From positions 17,222 to 81,221 of the forward strand of contig WION01000240.1 of the NCBI GenBank assembly GCA_015039365.1: a stretch of DNA of 64,000 nt, in the 5' to 3' direction. The notes beneath the pieces were generated by a model. That model made no database searches. It worked only from the letters and a program-made list of their open reading frames with translations, and had not been told where the DNA came from. The position numbers and the translations under genes are program-made. This DNA is from Amanita rubescens. Lineage: Eukaryota > Basidiomycota > Agaricomycetes > Agaricales > Amanitaceae. This document shows positions 12,221 through 23,579 of the stretch, one piece after another (the first letter of the stretch is position 1; every line of letters starts with the position of its first letter).

Positions 12221-13552
12221 CTACACTTTTCGGCTCCACACCTTCCTTTGATAAGCCAATATGACGGGTACAAAATCCCAAAATCCATATTCTGGCCAAT
12301 ACGCATTACTAAAATGGATTTGTGTATTTTCGCAGCACTGTTAAAAAAAAAGGTATGAGCCAAATTTTTAGGTGAAATCCGGAAGGGGCAAAAAAGAGAA
12401 AAAAAAAAGTAACTAAATATATGTTAGAACACGACGCAAACGATCAAACGTGTACGTCCTCGTTGCGTGGGCCGTTAGTGATGAGAGATCAATCGGCGAG
12501 GTCATGTGAGGTTGAGAATAGAGATATGTAATGGAGCACGGGGGAACAAAGGGAATGCCCCGAAATGCTTCTGTATATGATTCGCCAAGGCGGGTGGGCA
12601 GCGGGAGGGGGGTAATAATAAAAAAAAGAATTGAATTAATCGGACTTGGACTTGCCTGCCAGAGCATAAAATCGCTTAGTCGCTTAACACCGCTGGTGCG
12701 TACTAGGATGTCGAGTGGAGGGCTGCCTGCGCGTGTGATCATTAGGTGGGACGTAATGTCATGTTCCGTTATGATTCTGTGGGGTAAGTCGGGTTGAGTA
12801 AAAAAAACGATGGGAAGGGAATTTCTGCTTACGGTGGATCATCCGGTGAGGAAGAAGATAGCAGAGCCTCGTGCACGGCGGATTGGGCAGCAGTTGCAAT
12901 CTCATCGCGCGCCGTGTAGGGCATAAGAATGTTGAGAATCGCGCGGTTGTTGTGCTTCGTTATACTCTCTGCTTTTTGGGCGGTACGTTGGACAGATTCG
13001 GGTAACAATTCAGTTTTACCAATGACGTTGAGTCGAACGCCATATTCTTCCAACAAGTCCCTTGCATTCCATTATTAATAAAAAAAATTCAAATCTCCTA
13101 GCACCCTGAGAACAGCGGAACCTACCCATGTCTACACAGCTCTTCCAACTTCTCCTCAGCCAGATTCATAAGCGCATCAACTTCTTCTTTGCTCCTTTTG
13201 AAATTTTCAATTGAAAACGCGTAGACCGAAACGCATTTTACGCCAAGACGCAGGCACATTTCCAAGATCTGATCGTCATAAAATTAATAACCACGCCTGC
13301 CTTTAGTTTTTTTTTACTTTTGAAGGTTGGGACGGGTGAGGAAGGGGTACTTACGTATCGGAGGGTCTCGTAGCCCTGGTTGTGGCCTTCTTGGACTGCT
13401 TTGTGTTGTGATCGGGCGTACCGCCTGTTGCCGTCCATGACGAAGGCGATATGAGCGGGTATAGGCCCAGAAGCGATGACATATAAAAGAAAATTACGGA
13501 GATGTATTAAGAGAGGTGAAATTAGAGATAATAAAAAGGTAGGGAGATACAT
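12221..13552 (-). CDS. RER2: Dehydrodolichyl diphosphate synthase (cis-prenyltransferase, Rer2/DHDDS type)
   Basis: Minus-strand exons 13552-13355, 13268-13126, 13060-12833, 12776-12656 and 12337-12221 give 268 residues. The enzyme adds isopentenyl diphosphate in cis to farnesyl diphosphate to build the polyprenyl chain of dolichol, used for protein glycosylation at the ER. Diagnostic motifs are all present: [11 protein letters not shown] with catalytic Asp40, a downstream SIENFKR block, [15 protein letters not shown] and the C-terminal [10 protein letters not shown] hydrophobic N-terminal segment (residues about 4-26) fits ER attachment. ATG 13552 is chosen because the frame above it runs into a polypyrimidine-AG that looks intronic. 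The fourth intron is odd: 318 bases and GC-AG (CAG/GCAAGT). Without it the conserved C-terminus is lost. In yeast-type enzymes the subunit pairs with Nus1. Confidence 0.88.
12338..12655 (-). other. GC-AG intron of 318 bases in the prenyltransferase gene
   Basis: The donor is CAG/GCAAGT and the acceptor is a T-run followed by AACAG. Both exon ends are phase 0 and the join restores the conserved [12 protein letters not shown] transition. It is about six times longer than most introns in the window. The frame stays open through the intron for 79 codons after LWQ, so retention would swap the conserved tail for an unrelated one. Confidence 0.75.
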
Positions 13553-13667
13553 GGGTTGGGTATGGTGAGTTGGGCTGGCATACTGCTGAGCTGGCGAATC
13601 GTGGGAAGCCACGTTTATCGCTGAAAAAAAATACATTTCTAATTACTGTAATATATGATGAGGGTAT

Positions 13668-15035
13668 CTAGTATAGCACTTTGCTCAACCGTTGTACCTG
13701 GTTGAGTAAAATGTCTCCCTTTCTGATCACAGTTTCGTACTGAGCGTTTTTGACTGAAGGACGTGTCGTTTCCACGATGCCCTGGACTTTGTCAATCGTG
13801 CAATGTAGACGGCCATTTGCTATGAAGCGCGACAGTTCACTGTTGGTAAGATGTGAGGAATTGATAAGGGAGGGGTAAAATGAAAAAGACATACTTGTCT
13901 ATAAACTCGACGCTAACACCAAACGCGCCGCTGAGGCTTTCCAGCGTTAAACTTCGATATGATTCAAGAAGTTGACTATAAGCTAGAATACGCATTTCCC
14001 GGACATAGAATCGTGTATGAGGATTTAGTATTCGTGAAGGGAGGAGGTAAGTTTGCTCCAGAGACGCTGCGAAATGTAAATGAATAAAAAGAATCCGTAA
14101 AATACGTAAACTTACCCAGTGCAATGAAAAACTTGTTATAATGGCACTCATACAAGTTTTTCACCAAATCCCCTAATACGGGAAGTTCTGGTAAAACCTG
14201 TATCACCTCCGGAGCGTTGATAATTTTCTTCTTGAGATCCACCCTGTTCAGCGTAAGAGTATTGGAGATCACGGTCAATGCGACAAAGTCATTGTAAGAC
14301 AACAACTCTGAAGCCGTGAAAGTTGATAATGCATCAGAGAATAGCTCTCCTCCGCGTTTGAATTGCCGTATTGAGAGTAGATGCAAGCCGTTGTAGACCT
14401 TTAGACGGTTCCGCCTATCCCAGTCACCACCTTCTTCTATCAAGGCTTCCGCTTTCTTGAGGTTGGACGTAATCACGTCATGGTCACCAAAGAAAAACCC
14501 AATCCTAATCAGAGTGAGAACGATATCAATCCTGGAGCCCAATCCTGGAGTTTTCTCGAGTGCCAGCTTCTGTGCGGCGATCGCTCGGTCCTACCCACGC
14601 AGTCAGCTCATACGAGCGTTTGACATAACCAAAAGACGGTACCTTGTCCCCAATTCTTGTAAGATAGTTAGCTTTTGCCCTTAGGGCGTCTGATATTTCA
14701 GACTCTCCCTCGGTCTTCTCGGCTTCCTCCAATCGTTCGTCGAGTCGCTTCAACTCTTCTTCGTTTTCGTTTTCCATCTCTTCCAACAGACTTTGATCCA
14801 ATACCAGACCAGATGAAGCAGATATAATCATCTTATAGTACGGAGCCATCTCTACTCTTTACATATTAGTATGAATTCATACCATAAGACGACTGTACGC
14901 ACGGTCTGCTTTGATACCTTGCAACAAGGTGATCCGAGCATCATCATGTAGCGTCGAAAGTGATGATTTTGAGAGTATAAAGAGTTGCTGTGGCAAGTTG
15001 AGATTTGGAATTGGGAGGACGATGTCGTCTGCCAT
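13668..15035 (-). CDS. RPN7: 26S proteasome regulatory subunit Rpn7 (PSMD6)
   Basis: Minus-strand exons 15035-14903, 14851-14643, 14590-14116, 14066-13895 and 13839-13668 give 386 residues, the usual Rpn7 length. Introns are 51, 52, 49 and 55 bases. Rpn7 is a structural PCI-domain subunit of the proteasome lid, which holds the Rpn11 deubiquitinase. The N-terminus [18 protein letters not shown], helical repeats through the middle ([30 protein letters not shown]) and the C-terminal PCI module ending [16 protein letters not shown] and VETTRP are all characteristic. The first exon was not an obvious open frame and was found by following the acceptor at 14852-14853. It faces the Rpn6 gene across a 117-bp gap. 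Confidence 0.95.
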
Positions 15036-15152
15036 TTTGCTTGAGCTTGTAACTCTGCCATTTCAAAACCAGACGCGTCATCGCAGAGTTTCCCACGATT
15101 AGGTCGACGCGTGTCCTGGACCAGAGCCACGAACGACGGTGACGACGACAAG
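15036..15152. promoter_or_regulatory. Bidirectional promoter shared by Rpn7 and Rpn6
   Basis: Only 117 bases separate the two start codons, so both transcripts must start within or beside this gap. It holds two ACGCGT palindromes, at 15073-15078 and 15107-15112, 34 bases apart. ACGCGT is the MCB-type site of cell-cycle regulators in other fungi; whether it works that way here is inference. I found no perfect copy of the yeast proteasome element GGTGGCAAA. No TATA box is visible. Confidence 0.75.
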
Positions 15153-16860
15153 ATGGCGACGCGGCAATTGCTTGCACAGGCAGAATCTCTCAAATCAACA
15201 GACTGGAAAAAGTCAGAAACCTTGTACAAGCAGATTCTTAACGACACTGGTTAGTCTCTATACGCCTCGCGAATCAGCTAATTCAAGCTCTTTTTATAGT
15301 CGCTTTCACATCTGAGGATGCGTCAAGAGATGCTGAACAGTCTCAAGGTCTCAGAGATCAAGAAACAGCTCTTGTCAAACTAGGAGAACTATACCGGGAT
15401 CAAAAGTTTGTCTCCGTATTGATTCACAACCCATTTCCTCATATCGAACAGGAACGCAGAAGGCCTAGCACAGGTCATCACACTTTCAAGATCATTCACC
15501 TCATCCACCGCAAAAGCCAAGACCGCCAAACTCAGTACGTACACTTTTTTCGCGCTTGTTAACCATTCCACCAACCTTACGCAGTCCGCACCCTCCTCGA
15601 CTTCTTCAACACCATCCCAAACAGCCAACAAGTCCAAATCGACACCCTCACCGACAACATCGCCTGGGCCAAACGTGAAAAACGTATCTTCCTCAAACAC
15701 TCCCTCGAAACCCGTCTCGTCTCCCTCCAACTAGAATCTCACCAATACAAACCTGCATTATCCCTCATCGACAATCTATTGGCCGAGCTGAAGCGGTTGG
15801 ACGATAAGATGATCCTAACCGAGGTTCATCTATTGGAGAGTAGAGTGTACAGAGGGATCGGGAACCTGTCGAAAGCAAAGGCGGCTTTGACGTCTTCACG
15901 CACGGCAGCGAATTCGATCTATTGTCCGCCTGTGTTGCAAGCTGCGTTGGAGCTTCAATCGGGTGTTCTACATGCGGAAGACAAGGATTATACGACTGCT
16001 TACTCGTATTTCTTTGAAGCGTTTGAGAATTCTTCGTCTCAAGGTAATGAAGAAGCTGCGCTTATGGCGTTCAAGTATATGTTGTTGTGTAAGGTTATGT
16101 TGAACTTGGTGAGTGTCAACTTTTTGCTCGTAAGGATGTATCGTTGAATGTATGTCGTAGTCGGAAGATGTAACGTCGCTATTGACGATTAAACTTGCCC
16201 TCAAGTATGCAAACTTACGAGAGGTAGAAAGTATGCGTGCTATTGCACGAGCGCATCAAGGACGGAATCTCGCCGAGTTCGAAAAGGTGTTGAGAGACTA
16301 CAAAGAAGGTAACGTCAATGTGTATTTCACTTTTGTGAATAACCAAATGCTGATTGTACGAAGAGCTATCGTCGGATCCCACGATTAGGTCACATCTTGC
16401 CGCTCTCTATGACACCCTTCTCGAACAAAATCTATTGAGAATCATCGAACCATACTCTGTTATCGAGGTTGATTATGTTGCGGAGACGGTCGGACAAGCG
16501 AGACAGGCCGTTGAGACAAAGTGAGTGGCATTTATGACATCCTTGTCCAAGAAAGTTCACATATACCATTACAGACTCTCTCAGATGATCTTGGATAAAG
16601 TTTTCCACGGTGTACTTGACCAAGGACGGGGTTGTCTACTGGTATTTGACGAACCCAAGGCAGATGTGAGTTTTTCGTATGATCTTTTGTCTTTTTTCAC
16701 TTTATTGATCCCGATTCAGAACACGTATGGAGCTGCGATAGATACGCTAGAACAGGTTGGTAAAGTTGTAGAGTCGTTATACGCAAAGGCAAGTTGCTTT
16801 TTCATTTATCAGATGAGATAAAGGCTGATAAGATCTGTCTAGACTGTAAAAATCGCATAG
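15153..16860 (+). CDS. RPN6: 26S proteasome regulatory subunit Rpn6 (PSMD11)
   Basis: Nine exons join in phase: 15153-15249, 15300-15405, 15452-15534, 15585-16108, 16161-16308, 16364-16520, 16575-16665, 16720-16788, 16843-16860. The product is 430 residues, as expected. Rpn6 is the PCI subunit that clamps the lid to the 20S core. TPR-like helices fill the first two thirds (for example [20 protein letters not shown]), and the PCI winged helix follows at about 300-400, with [20 protein letters not shown]. The last intron is GC-AG (AAG/GCAAGT, 54 bases); splicing it gives the ending YAKTVKIA, which fits the family better than the read-through ending FFIYQMR. The final exon carries only five amino-acid codons and the stop. 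A partial decayed copy of exons 6-8 lies at 22,374-22,781. Confidence 0.95.
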
Positions 16861-17106
16861 TTTGTTTTCAATCTGTTGTAATAAAACCAATTTCTTCTAC
16901 GTATTGTCCCATTAAGCTCGTTTCCTCATATGAGCTTATTGCGTAATCCGGTATCAATACCAAACCACGATGGGTGTTAATGGCCTTATGTTTCCCAGGA
17001 TACATAACTCCGCGGTGTTGAGCGCTGAGCGCCCGACTCGGGACCGTAGGCGCTAATCACCAAGGGTACCTCTCCTATCAACCCCGTTGTGCATCTAGAC
17101 GAAAGA

Positions 17107-19424
17107 ATGAGGAAGCTTGAAGAGCGAGCGAGGACGCTAAACGAACGGTCGAGGGGTAGGATTCCGATCTATATTCACAGCAATAGTGTAATGATCTAAC
17201 CTGCAGAGATCAAATTTGCATCAAACACATCCTCTCCAGATCAAGCCGGTAGTACAGACCATGGACAAATACACTCTTCTTTCCGTTCCGCCCGTCACCA
17301 TCCTCCCGCTCCCCGTTACCCATGGGAAAACACTCCAGCTCCACCCGAATCTAAGCAGCGCAAGAACGTTACAGTTCCTCCATCCCCAAGCACAGATAAC
17401 GCCGGGCCGACAACGCAGTATCGTCCAACGCCTCCATCTAGTCTACCAAGGAGTCGTGCATCTCTGACCGATATAAAAGAGTTATCTAATTCGGTGTGGG
17501 AGTCCTTCGCCGCAGGGCCAAGCCGCATTCCAATCCCGGTATCAACGTCAAGCCGACGTTCCTCCACTTCCAGCCATGGTCCAATTTCTAGACAATCCTC
17601 CATTCCTAGCTCTGCTCCCATGTCTAGACGTACCTCTAATTCTAGTTTTACTAGTTCGCCCCTTGATGGTCGAATTGGTCCCCGATCTCCAAATGCAGGT
17701 TACCGCTATATCGACTTTCATTCGACGAATGTACGTCCCAAAAACAGAACGACGTTAAAGATAACGTATTGATTGGTTCTTAGAATAGGATTTATGATGG
17801 GGACCTTCTACGTAGACGAGAATCTACAGATGTTGCATGGTCACTGGAAGAATTACAGGCCAGTATCGCGCTAGAGGTACATTCTCGATCATCTATATGT
17901 GGAATTTTTTGCTTAGTGTGATAAGAAAAGGGAAATTGCTGTGCAAACTGTTTCGAGGGAGGACATTCAACATGATCTGGACGACTACCTCTTTTCACTG
18001 CTGGCTATTCTGCGTAACAAGGTAAGGAGAATTTGAAAGTATGTATCACATCGATCTGATTAGAGCAGGACGCATGTATGCCGATGAGCTCAGTGGCGAA
18101 CGTGGCAACTGTTGGCATTGTACGCGAACTTTTGGATATGGAAGACACGACAAGTGTTGTCGCGAAACTTGGCTCTCTACCAGATAGTGATGTCCAAACT
18201 TTTCTTGACTTCATAATCTACGTACGTCAATCCGAGTTTGATGGGCCCAAATACTCACGACGGTGGCTTTAGTTACTTGACAACAATTTTCTTCTGGAGA
18301 AGGGAGCCAATGAGATAAAACGCAAAGCGAGGCGCTTAGCGTTAAAACTACTTAAACGGAAGCCAACCATGCCTCGCTCCCTTCTACTACCAGAAATTGT
18401 GATGAAGACAGATAGTCAAGAAGTCGGAAGGGGCGGATTTGCATTTGTTCTCAAAGGAGAGATGCAAGGAAGACCTGTTGCTTTGAAAATACTGCATAGA
18501 GTTCGGCATAACGACGTACGTACCCATTTGCAACTCGTAATTGAACCTAACCACATCGTGAGGCAGGATTTCTGCAGAGAAGCTTTCATATGGCGAACCT
18601 TCTCCCACGAGCACGTACTCACTCTCCTGGGTATACATGAAAACCCATTAGGGCGTTTCCTTGTATCGCCCTACATGGAGAATGGCACATTAAGTGAATG
18701 GCGGAAGAAAAAGATGCATTCTTCGGCCGAGGTGCAACAACGTGTAAGGGTTTACTGGAATGTACCTGCACTTTAATTGGGTCCCAACAGATATTGGAAG
18801 CGGCCAAGGGCATTCGATATATTCACTCTGAAAATATGGTCCATGGAGATATTCGAGGAGTAAGTCTTTCCTGCCTTGGCGTTAAAGAATGGTATTGACC
18901 TGTTCTCCATATTCCAGGACAATGTTCTCCTCGATGGTAGTTTTCGCGTGAAAATTGCAGATTTTGGATTAGCGCGGCATAACGATGCTACTGCTACACA
19001 GTCATGGGCTCTATCGTACAACTTTGCAGCACCAGAGCTCTTTGGCGATTATGACAGCGATGATATCTCTTCAGAATCTGATGGAGACGTTCAGTTGATG
19101 AAAAGGACGTTCAAAACGGATATTTATGCTTTTGCTTGTCTTTATTACGAGGTAGGCTATCGAATTAACTGTCACACGTTGGGAATACTGAATGAAGCTC
19201 GACAGATACACTTTGATTCTATACCCTTCAAAAATAATAGCCATCCCCAGATAATAAAGGCAGTCACGAGCGGGCAGCGCCCGCCCCTTTTGCCAAAACC
19301 TGAGCTAAATGCAGTCGCGTGGAAATTGATCCAGCGCTGTTGGAGAAGAGAGCCAGCTAGACGTCCAAGCATGGAAGATGTGGTGGAGAGAATGATGTCC
19401 TGGCAATCTCCTTCCAAAAAGTGA
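17107..19424 (+). CDS. TKL-like protein kinase with disordered N-terminus
   Basis: Ten exons: 17107-17155, 17207-17730, 17784-17876, 17917-18021, 18069-18221, 18273-18515, 18567-18743, 18791-18859, 18918-19151, 19206-19424; all phases agree and the product is 621 residues. Residues 1-200 are Ser/Pro/Arg-rich and probably disordered; 200-340 is mostly helical. The kinase domain runs from about 355 to the end: Gly-rich loop GRGGFAF (360-366), ATP-binding Lys380 in VALKIL, catalytic HGDIRGDN with Asp468, DFG at 486-488, APE at 509-511, and RCWRREPARRPSMEDVV as the last helix. HGDIRGDN instead of HRDLKxxN and the RCW/RPS ending are typical of the TKL-like kinases expanded in basidiomycetes. Substrate is unknown. 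At 18069 an acceptor three bases earlier would add one Gln. Confidence 0.88.
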
Positions 19425-20085
19425 ACTCGAGGATGGCCACCCGGCGCCCGATTTACTTTACCTGCATCACTATATGGCCATGTCAGGGACATCATCGTTC
19501 GTTCAACACATGGAAGAGCCTAGGGCCGTAGAGTCGTAGAAGGTATTCGTGTTTCACAGACTGTCAACTGTCACACCACGCTTTATCAATAGTAAAAGGT
19601 TCGATACCGAGAACTAGGTTCCCTGTTTCCCATGTCTCTCGCTCTGGAGGCAGTGAGTAAGCTGATACGGATCAGTGGTCCCTTTCATTATTCATTCATG
19701 GTTTTCTTATTTGTTCCTTCCTACTTGTTAGCGTGTGAATGACGAAACGTTTATCTCGCCAGGCTGTGGGTACCTGACTATGAGGCGTGTACCCGGCACC
19801 CGCCGCCCGCTCTTCGGATCCTCCCCATACCGTGGGCCGACAAACCTATTTTCTTGCTAGAATGAGGTTCCTGCTTGAAAATAGAGTGTGGTTCAAGTTC
19901 ATCATTCAGGTACTAGGCGCAGGATTTCAATGATTGCACAAGTACCGTCAAGTGACATAGTTGTAGAAATATGGGTTCAGCTTTACACTAGGATATTAAT
20001 TACCATTAAACAGCGTGTACATGTCTCGCCGCTGCCGTGACCTGTATATCGTATGGCCAAGTCCCACTGATCAACAATCCATAAA
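19425..20085. other. 3' flank of the kinase gene, source of a duplication
   Basis: This is non-coding as far as I can see. Its first 540 bases (to about 19,964) recur at about 23,122-23,579 with small indels, so this flank was copied together with the kinase 3' end. The remainder separates the kinase gene from the tail of the convergent Crinkler-type gene. Confidence 0.6.
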
Positions 20086-22246
20086 CTACGGAGATATGGC
20101 CCGGAGTTTAGACAGAGTCTTCCTTAGTACCCGCCTATCATCCTCTTTCGTGATTCTTAAATCATTGGACACCCTACCATCCAGCAACTCAGGGTTGAGG
20201 TTTGCTGTAGGATAGAATACCTCTCCATCTTTACCACCCCAATCGAAATCAATTAACCACATAGATTCTTCCTTGCAGAGGATATTCGCGTCCCGCAAGT
20301 CGCCGTGGACGAGGCCTGCCAAATGAAACTTGTCCACGAGGTCCTGAAGCTCTTTTTTCCAACGGTCTAGGCGAGCAGCAGATGGGAATGAATGAGTGAT
20401 TGGGACTCCAGACTCGATCCATTCCATCGCGATACCATACCACCCACCAGGAAGCCGTTCAAAAGCAAGAATCTGTGGTGCATGACCTAATCCGAGACAA
20501 AAATCATGCAACTCGATCGAATACCGTCGAGCAAACTTGATTAGGACGATTTTCTCGTCTGGCGTCCCTGCGACGTACAAGAGGCGGTTAGGTCGTGGGT
20601 CGGGAAATAAGAATTGAATCTTAAAATTGAAGTAGTCGTCGGATGGGGGGTATTTGCATAATTTGAAGACTGCCGGAAAACAATTCTCATAACGTAAGAT
20701 TGGCCCAGAAGGGGGATTGTCCAGGAGCTTCTCAACATCTTGGAGAATGCGAGCTTGGAGTACTGATGCTGCAGTAAAGGCCAAATAGAGTGATGCGCGG
20801 TCGCGCCCATCAGAAGCCGATTGGATACATGAGAATGTTGGTGTCAGACTAACGAGCTTCAATTGATGGCCGATCGGGATGATAGCATAGAACGTCAATT
20901 CGCATCCTACAAATATTCAGATCTTCAAATAACCAACTGCAGAAATGTCCAACTCACCAACAATGGTTATACCGAGACATGGCACCCTCCATTGTTGAAA
21001 GAGTTCTGGATGGTTATCCATTCCTATCGCATTCAGACGCGCGACGTAGCATGCAAGCTCTACGTGAGGAAGTGCATTGATCCCTGTGATCCTGTTTTTA
21101 ATGTCTACAACCGCCGTCGCTGCGCGATGAGGCCCAGTATTATAGCCATCGCTGTTGCCGGAACCAATGGCAGCCGCGCTTAGCGAAGGAATCTTGATAC
21201 CTCGACGTGCCGAGAAAATGTTGTTGAGGCAGGGTAGAGCTGCATCCCTCCGCTCATATTCGTAACCATAGTGTTTGTTCATCTCGCTGGCAAACTCATC
21301 GACCTCCCTATACAACTTCATAACGTCGATATCAGCCAGCTCGGGAACATCGCGACCGTCCATGATGTCCAAGAAGTGTCCAAAGCCTTCGTAAAGAAGA
21401 GCGACGGGTGGAATGTTGGGATCCGGTTCTGGACGATCATCGAAGATCTTCTCAGTCGGTTCCAACGTCTCGAAGATATCTGGCTTCGCGGCACTTGACG
21501 GCGCAATCGTAACAATTTTAGCACGTTTGACACGATAGAGGATGTCTTCTTGTTCAGAAAGCACGCGTTTCTGTTGAATGACTATGGATTAGATGCAGAA
21601 GATCAAGAAGGAAGGGTCGGGATCGGGATCGGGGTGAAGGAAAAGGAGGATGAGGGGAACATGAGGGAGGCGGAATTGGAAGGTAAAGAAGGTAACCGGA
21701 TGACAGCACGTGAAAGCCACGGAATATGAATGATCGGTGGATGAGAGGTGGCACGAAACCGTCACGAGATTAAAGGTGGTGGAAACCAAAGAGGCGGAGT
21801 CAGCAAAACGCTCAATCATGGAAATTTACTTCCACTCACCAGTGGCCAGCCCGGGGACCTTTACAATTATGTGGATGTCGTTGGGGTTCGGAGCCCGCCT
21901 TGAAAAGATACTGAAGAGCTTGTGCGTGGGCTCTAATTTGTCCGCAATTTTCAAAAGATCATTTCCAATACGTTGAGCCAGAGTGTTGGCTGGCGTCGCA
22001 GCGATAGAGTCCTGGGGCTGAGAAAAGCGATGTTACTTCATATCGTAAGTTGTTAATTTCGCTCACCTTCCACAATTCCAGCGTGGGGGGATCGACATCC
22101 TTCAAGGTACCCTCTTCTCGCTTGCCTTTAATAACTCGCTTGAACTCATCAACCGCATAATCATGCTCCACGGTAACTAGAAATACGATAAATTCGCCTT
22201 CGATAAGACAATTAAACGTGTAAGGGTCGTCCTTTTCAAATTCCAT
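20086..22246 (-). CDS. Crinkler-type (CRN) protein with kinase-like C-terminus
   Basis: Minus-strand exons 22246-22067, 22017-21840, 21581-20958 and 20906-20086 give 600 residues. The first 110 residues fit the ubiquitin-like CRN N-terminal domain: FNCLIEGEFIVFLVTVEHD, a lysine-rich helix (FKRVIKGKREEG), the DVDPPTLELWK signature, then LFSIFSRRAPNPNDIHIIVKVP. The last 200 residues are protein-kinase-like: a candidate ATP Lys near 451, catalytic HGDLRDAN (Asp530) and a metal-binding DFD at 547-549 instead of DFG. CRN proteins were described as host-targeted effectors of oomycetes and also occur in fungi, where they may act in self/non-self responses; a role here is inference. The third exon's acceptor (CCATAG at 21582-21583) was chosen because the nearer CAG is out of phase; it makes a 258-base intron. 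No signal peptide is seen. Confidence 0.75.
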
Positions 22247-22373
22247 GTTGGGATCATGGAAGTAAAGCACGGGATCGTGGAAAAAGACACGTGAGGGTCT
22301 ATTTCGTTGCGTTGTAATTTGTAAGTTACTAACTGCCGTAGCGCGCCGTAGCAACCGCGTTTCCATATAGGCC

Positions 22374-22781
22374 CGAACAAAATCTATTGAGAATCATCGA
22401 ACCATACTCTGTTATCGAGATTGACTGTGTTGCGGAGACGGTCGCACAAGCGAGACAGGCCGTTGAGACAAAGTGAGTGGCATTTATGCCATACTTGTCC
22501 GAGAAGAGCTCATGTATACCGTCGTGACAGACTCTCCAGATGAACTTGGATAAAGTTTTCCACGGTGTACTTGACCAACGACGGGTGTCTACCGGTATTT
22601 GACGAACCCAGGGCAGATGTGAGTTTTTCGTACGATCTTTTCACTTTAGTGATCCCGATCTCCCGAATACAGAACACGCATGGAGCTGCGATAGATACGC
22701 TAGAACAGGTTGGTAAAGTTGTAGAGTCGTTATGGCAAGTTGTTGTTCATTTATCAGATGGGATAAAAGGCTGATAAGTGA
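22374..22781 (+). pseudogene. Duplicated, decayed fragment of Rpn6 (exons 6-8)
   Basis: The stretch matches 16,422-16,830 base by base with scattered changes, including the intron sequences, so it arose by DNA duplication and not by reverse transcription. Frame-breaking changes are visible (for example 'actctccag' for 'actctctcag'), and the copy lacks everything 5' of exon 6. It is not expected to encode a proteasome subunit. It starts 128 bases upstream of the Crinkler-type gene's start codon, on the opposite strand. Confidence 0.85.
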
Positions 22782-23579
22782 GAGAGACGTTCAGTTGATG
22801 AAAAGGACGTTCAAAACGGGTGTTTATGCTTTCGCTTGTCTTTATTACGAGGTAGGCTATCGAATTAACTGTCATACGTTTTGAGAATACTGAATGGAGC
22901 TCAACAGATACGCTTTGATTCTATACCCTTCAAAAATAATAGCCATCAGATAATAAAGGTGGTCACGAGCGGGCAGCGCCCGTCCCTTTTGCCAAAACCT
23001 GAGCTAAATGCAGTCGCGTGGAAATTGATTCGGCGCTGTTGGAGAAGAGAGCCAGCTAGACGTCCAAGCATGGAAGATGTGGTGGAAAGAATGATGTCCT
23101 GGCAATCTCCTTCCAAAAAGTGAGCTCGAGGATGGCCGCCCGGCGCCCGATTTACTTTACCTGCATCACTATATGGCCATGTCAGGGACATCATCGTTCA
23201 TTCAACACATGGAAGAGCCTAGGGCCGTGGAGTCGTAGAAGGTATTCGTGTTTCACGGAGTCAACTGTCACACCACGCTTTATTCAGTAAAAGGTTCTAT
23301 ACCGAGAACTAGGTTCCCTGTTTCCTTATTGTTCCTTCCTACTTGTTAGCGTGTGAATGACGAAATGTTTATCTCGCCAGGCTGTGGGTACCTGACTATG
23401 AGGCGTGTTCTCTGTACCCGGCACCCGCCGCCCGCTCTTCGGATCCTCCCCATACCTTGGGGCAACAAACCTATTTTATAGCTAGAATGAGGTTCCTGCT
23501 TGAAGATAGAGGGTGGTTCAAGTTCATCATTCCGGTGCTGGGCACAGGCTTTCAATGTACCGTCAAGTGACATGGTTGT
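22782..23579 (+). pseudogene. Duplicated 3' fragment of the TKL-like kinase gene
   Basis: It joins directly to the Rpn6 fragment with no kinase 5' part: sequence corresponding to 16,830-19,086 of the source is missing. It matches kinase exons 9-10 and the 3' flank (19,086-19,964), including the 54-base intron. An 80-residue open frame (22881-23123) keeps the end of the kinase domain, but it lacks the ATP loop, the catalytic loop and the DFG motif. The match ends at about 23,579. Confidence 0.85.

Noticed and set aside
22881..23123. 80-codon open frame resembling the end of a kinase, as an independent gene
   Set aside because: It is the tail of a duplicated kinase fragment that lacks ATP loop, catalytic loop and DFG; its ATG lies in former intron sequence.
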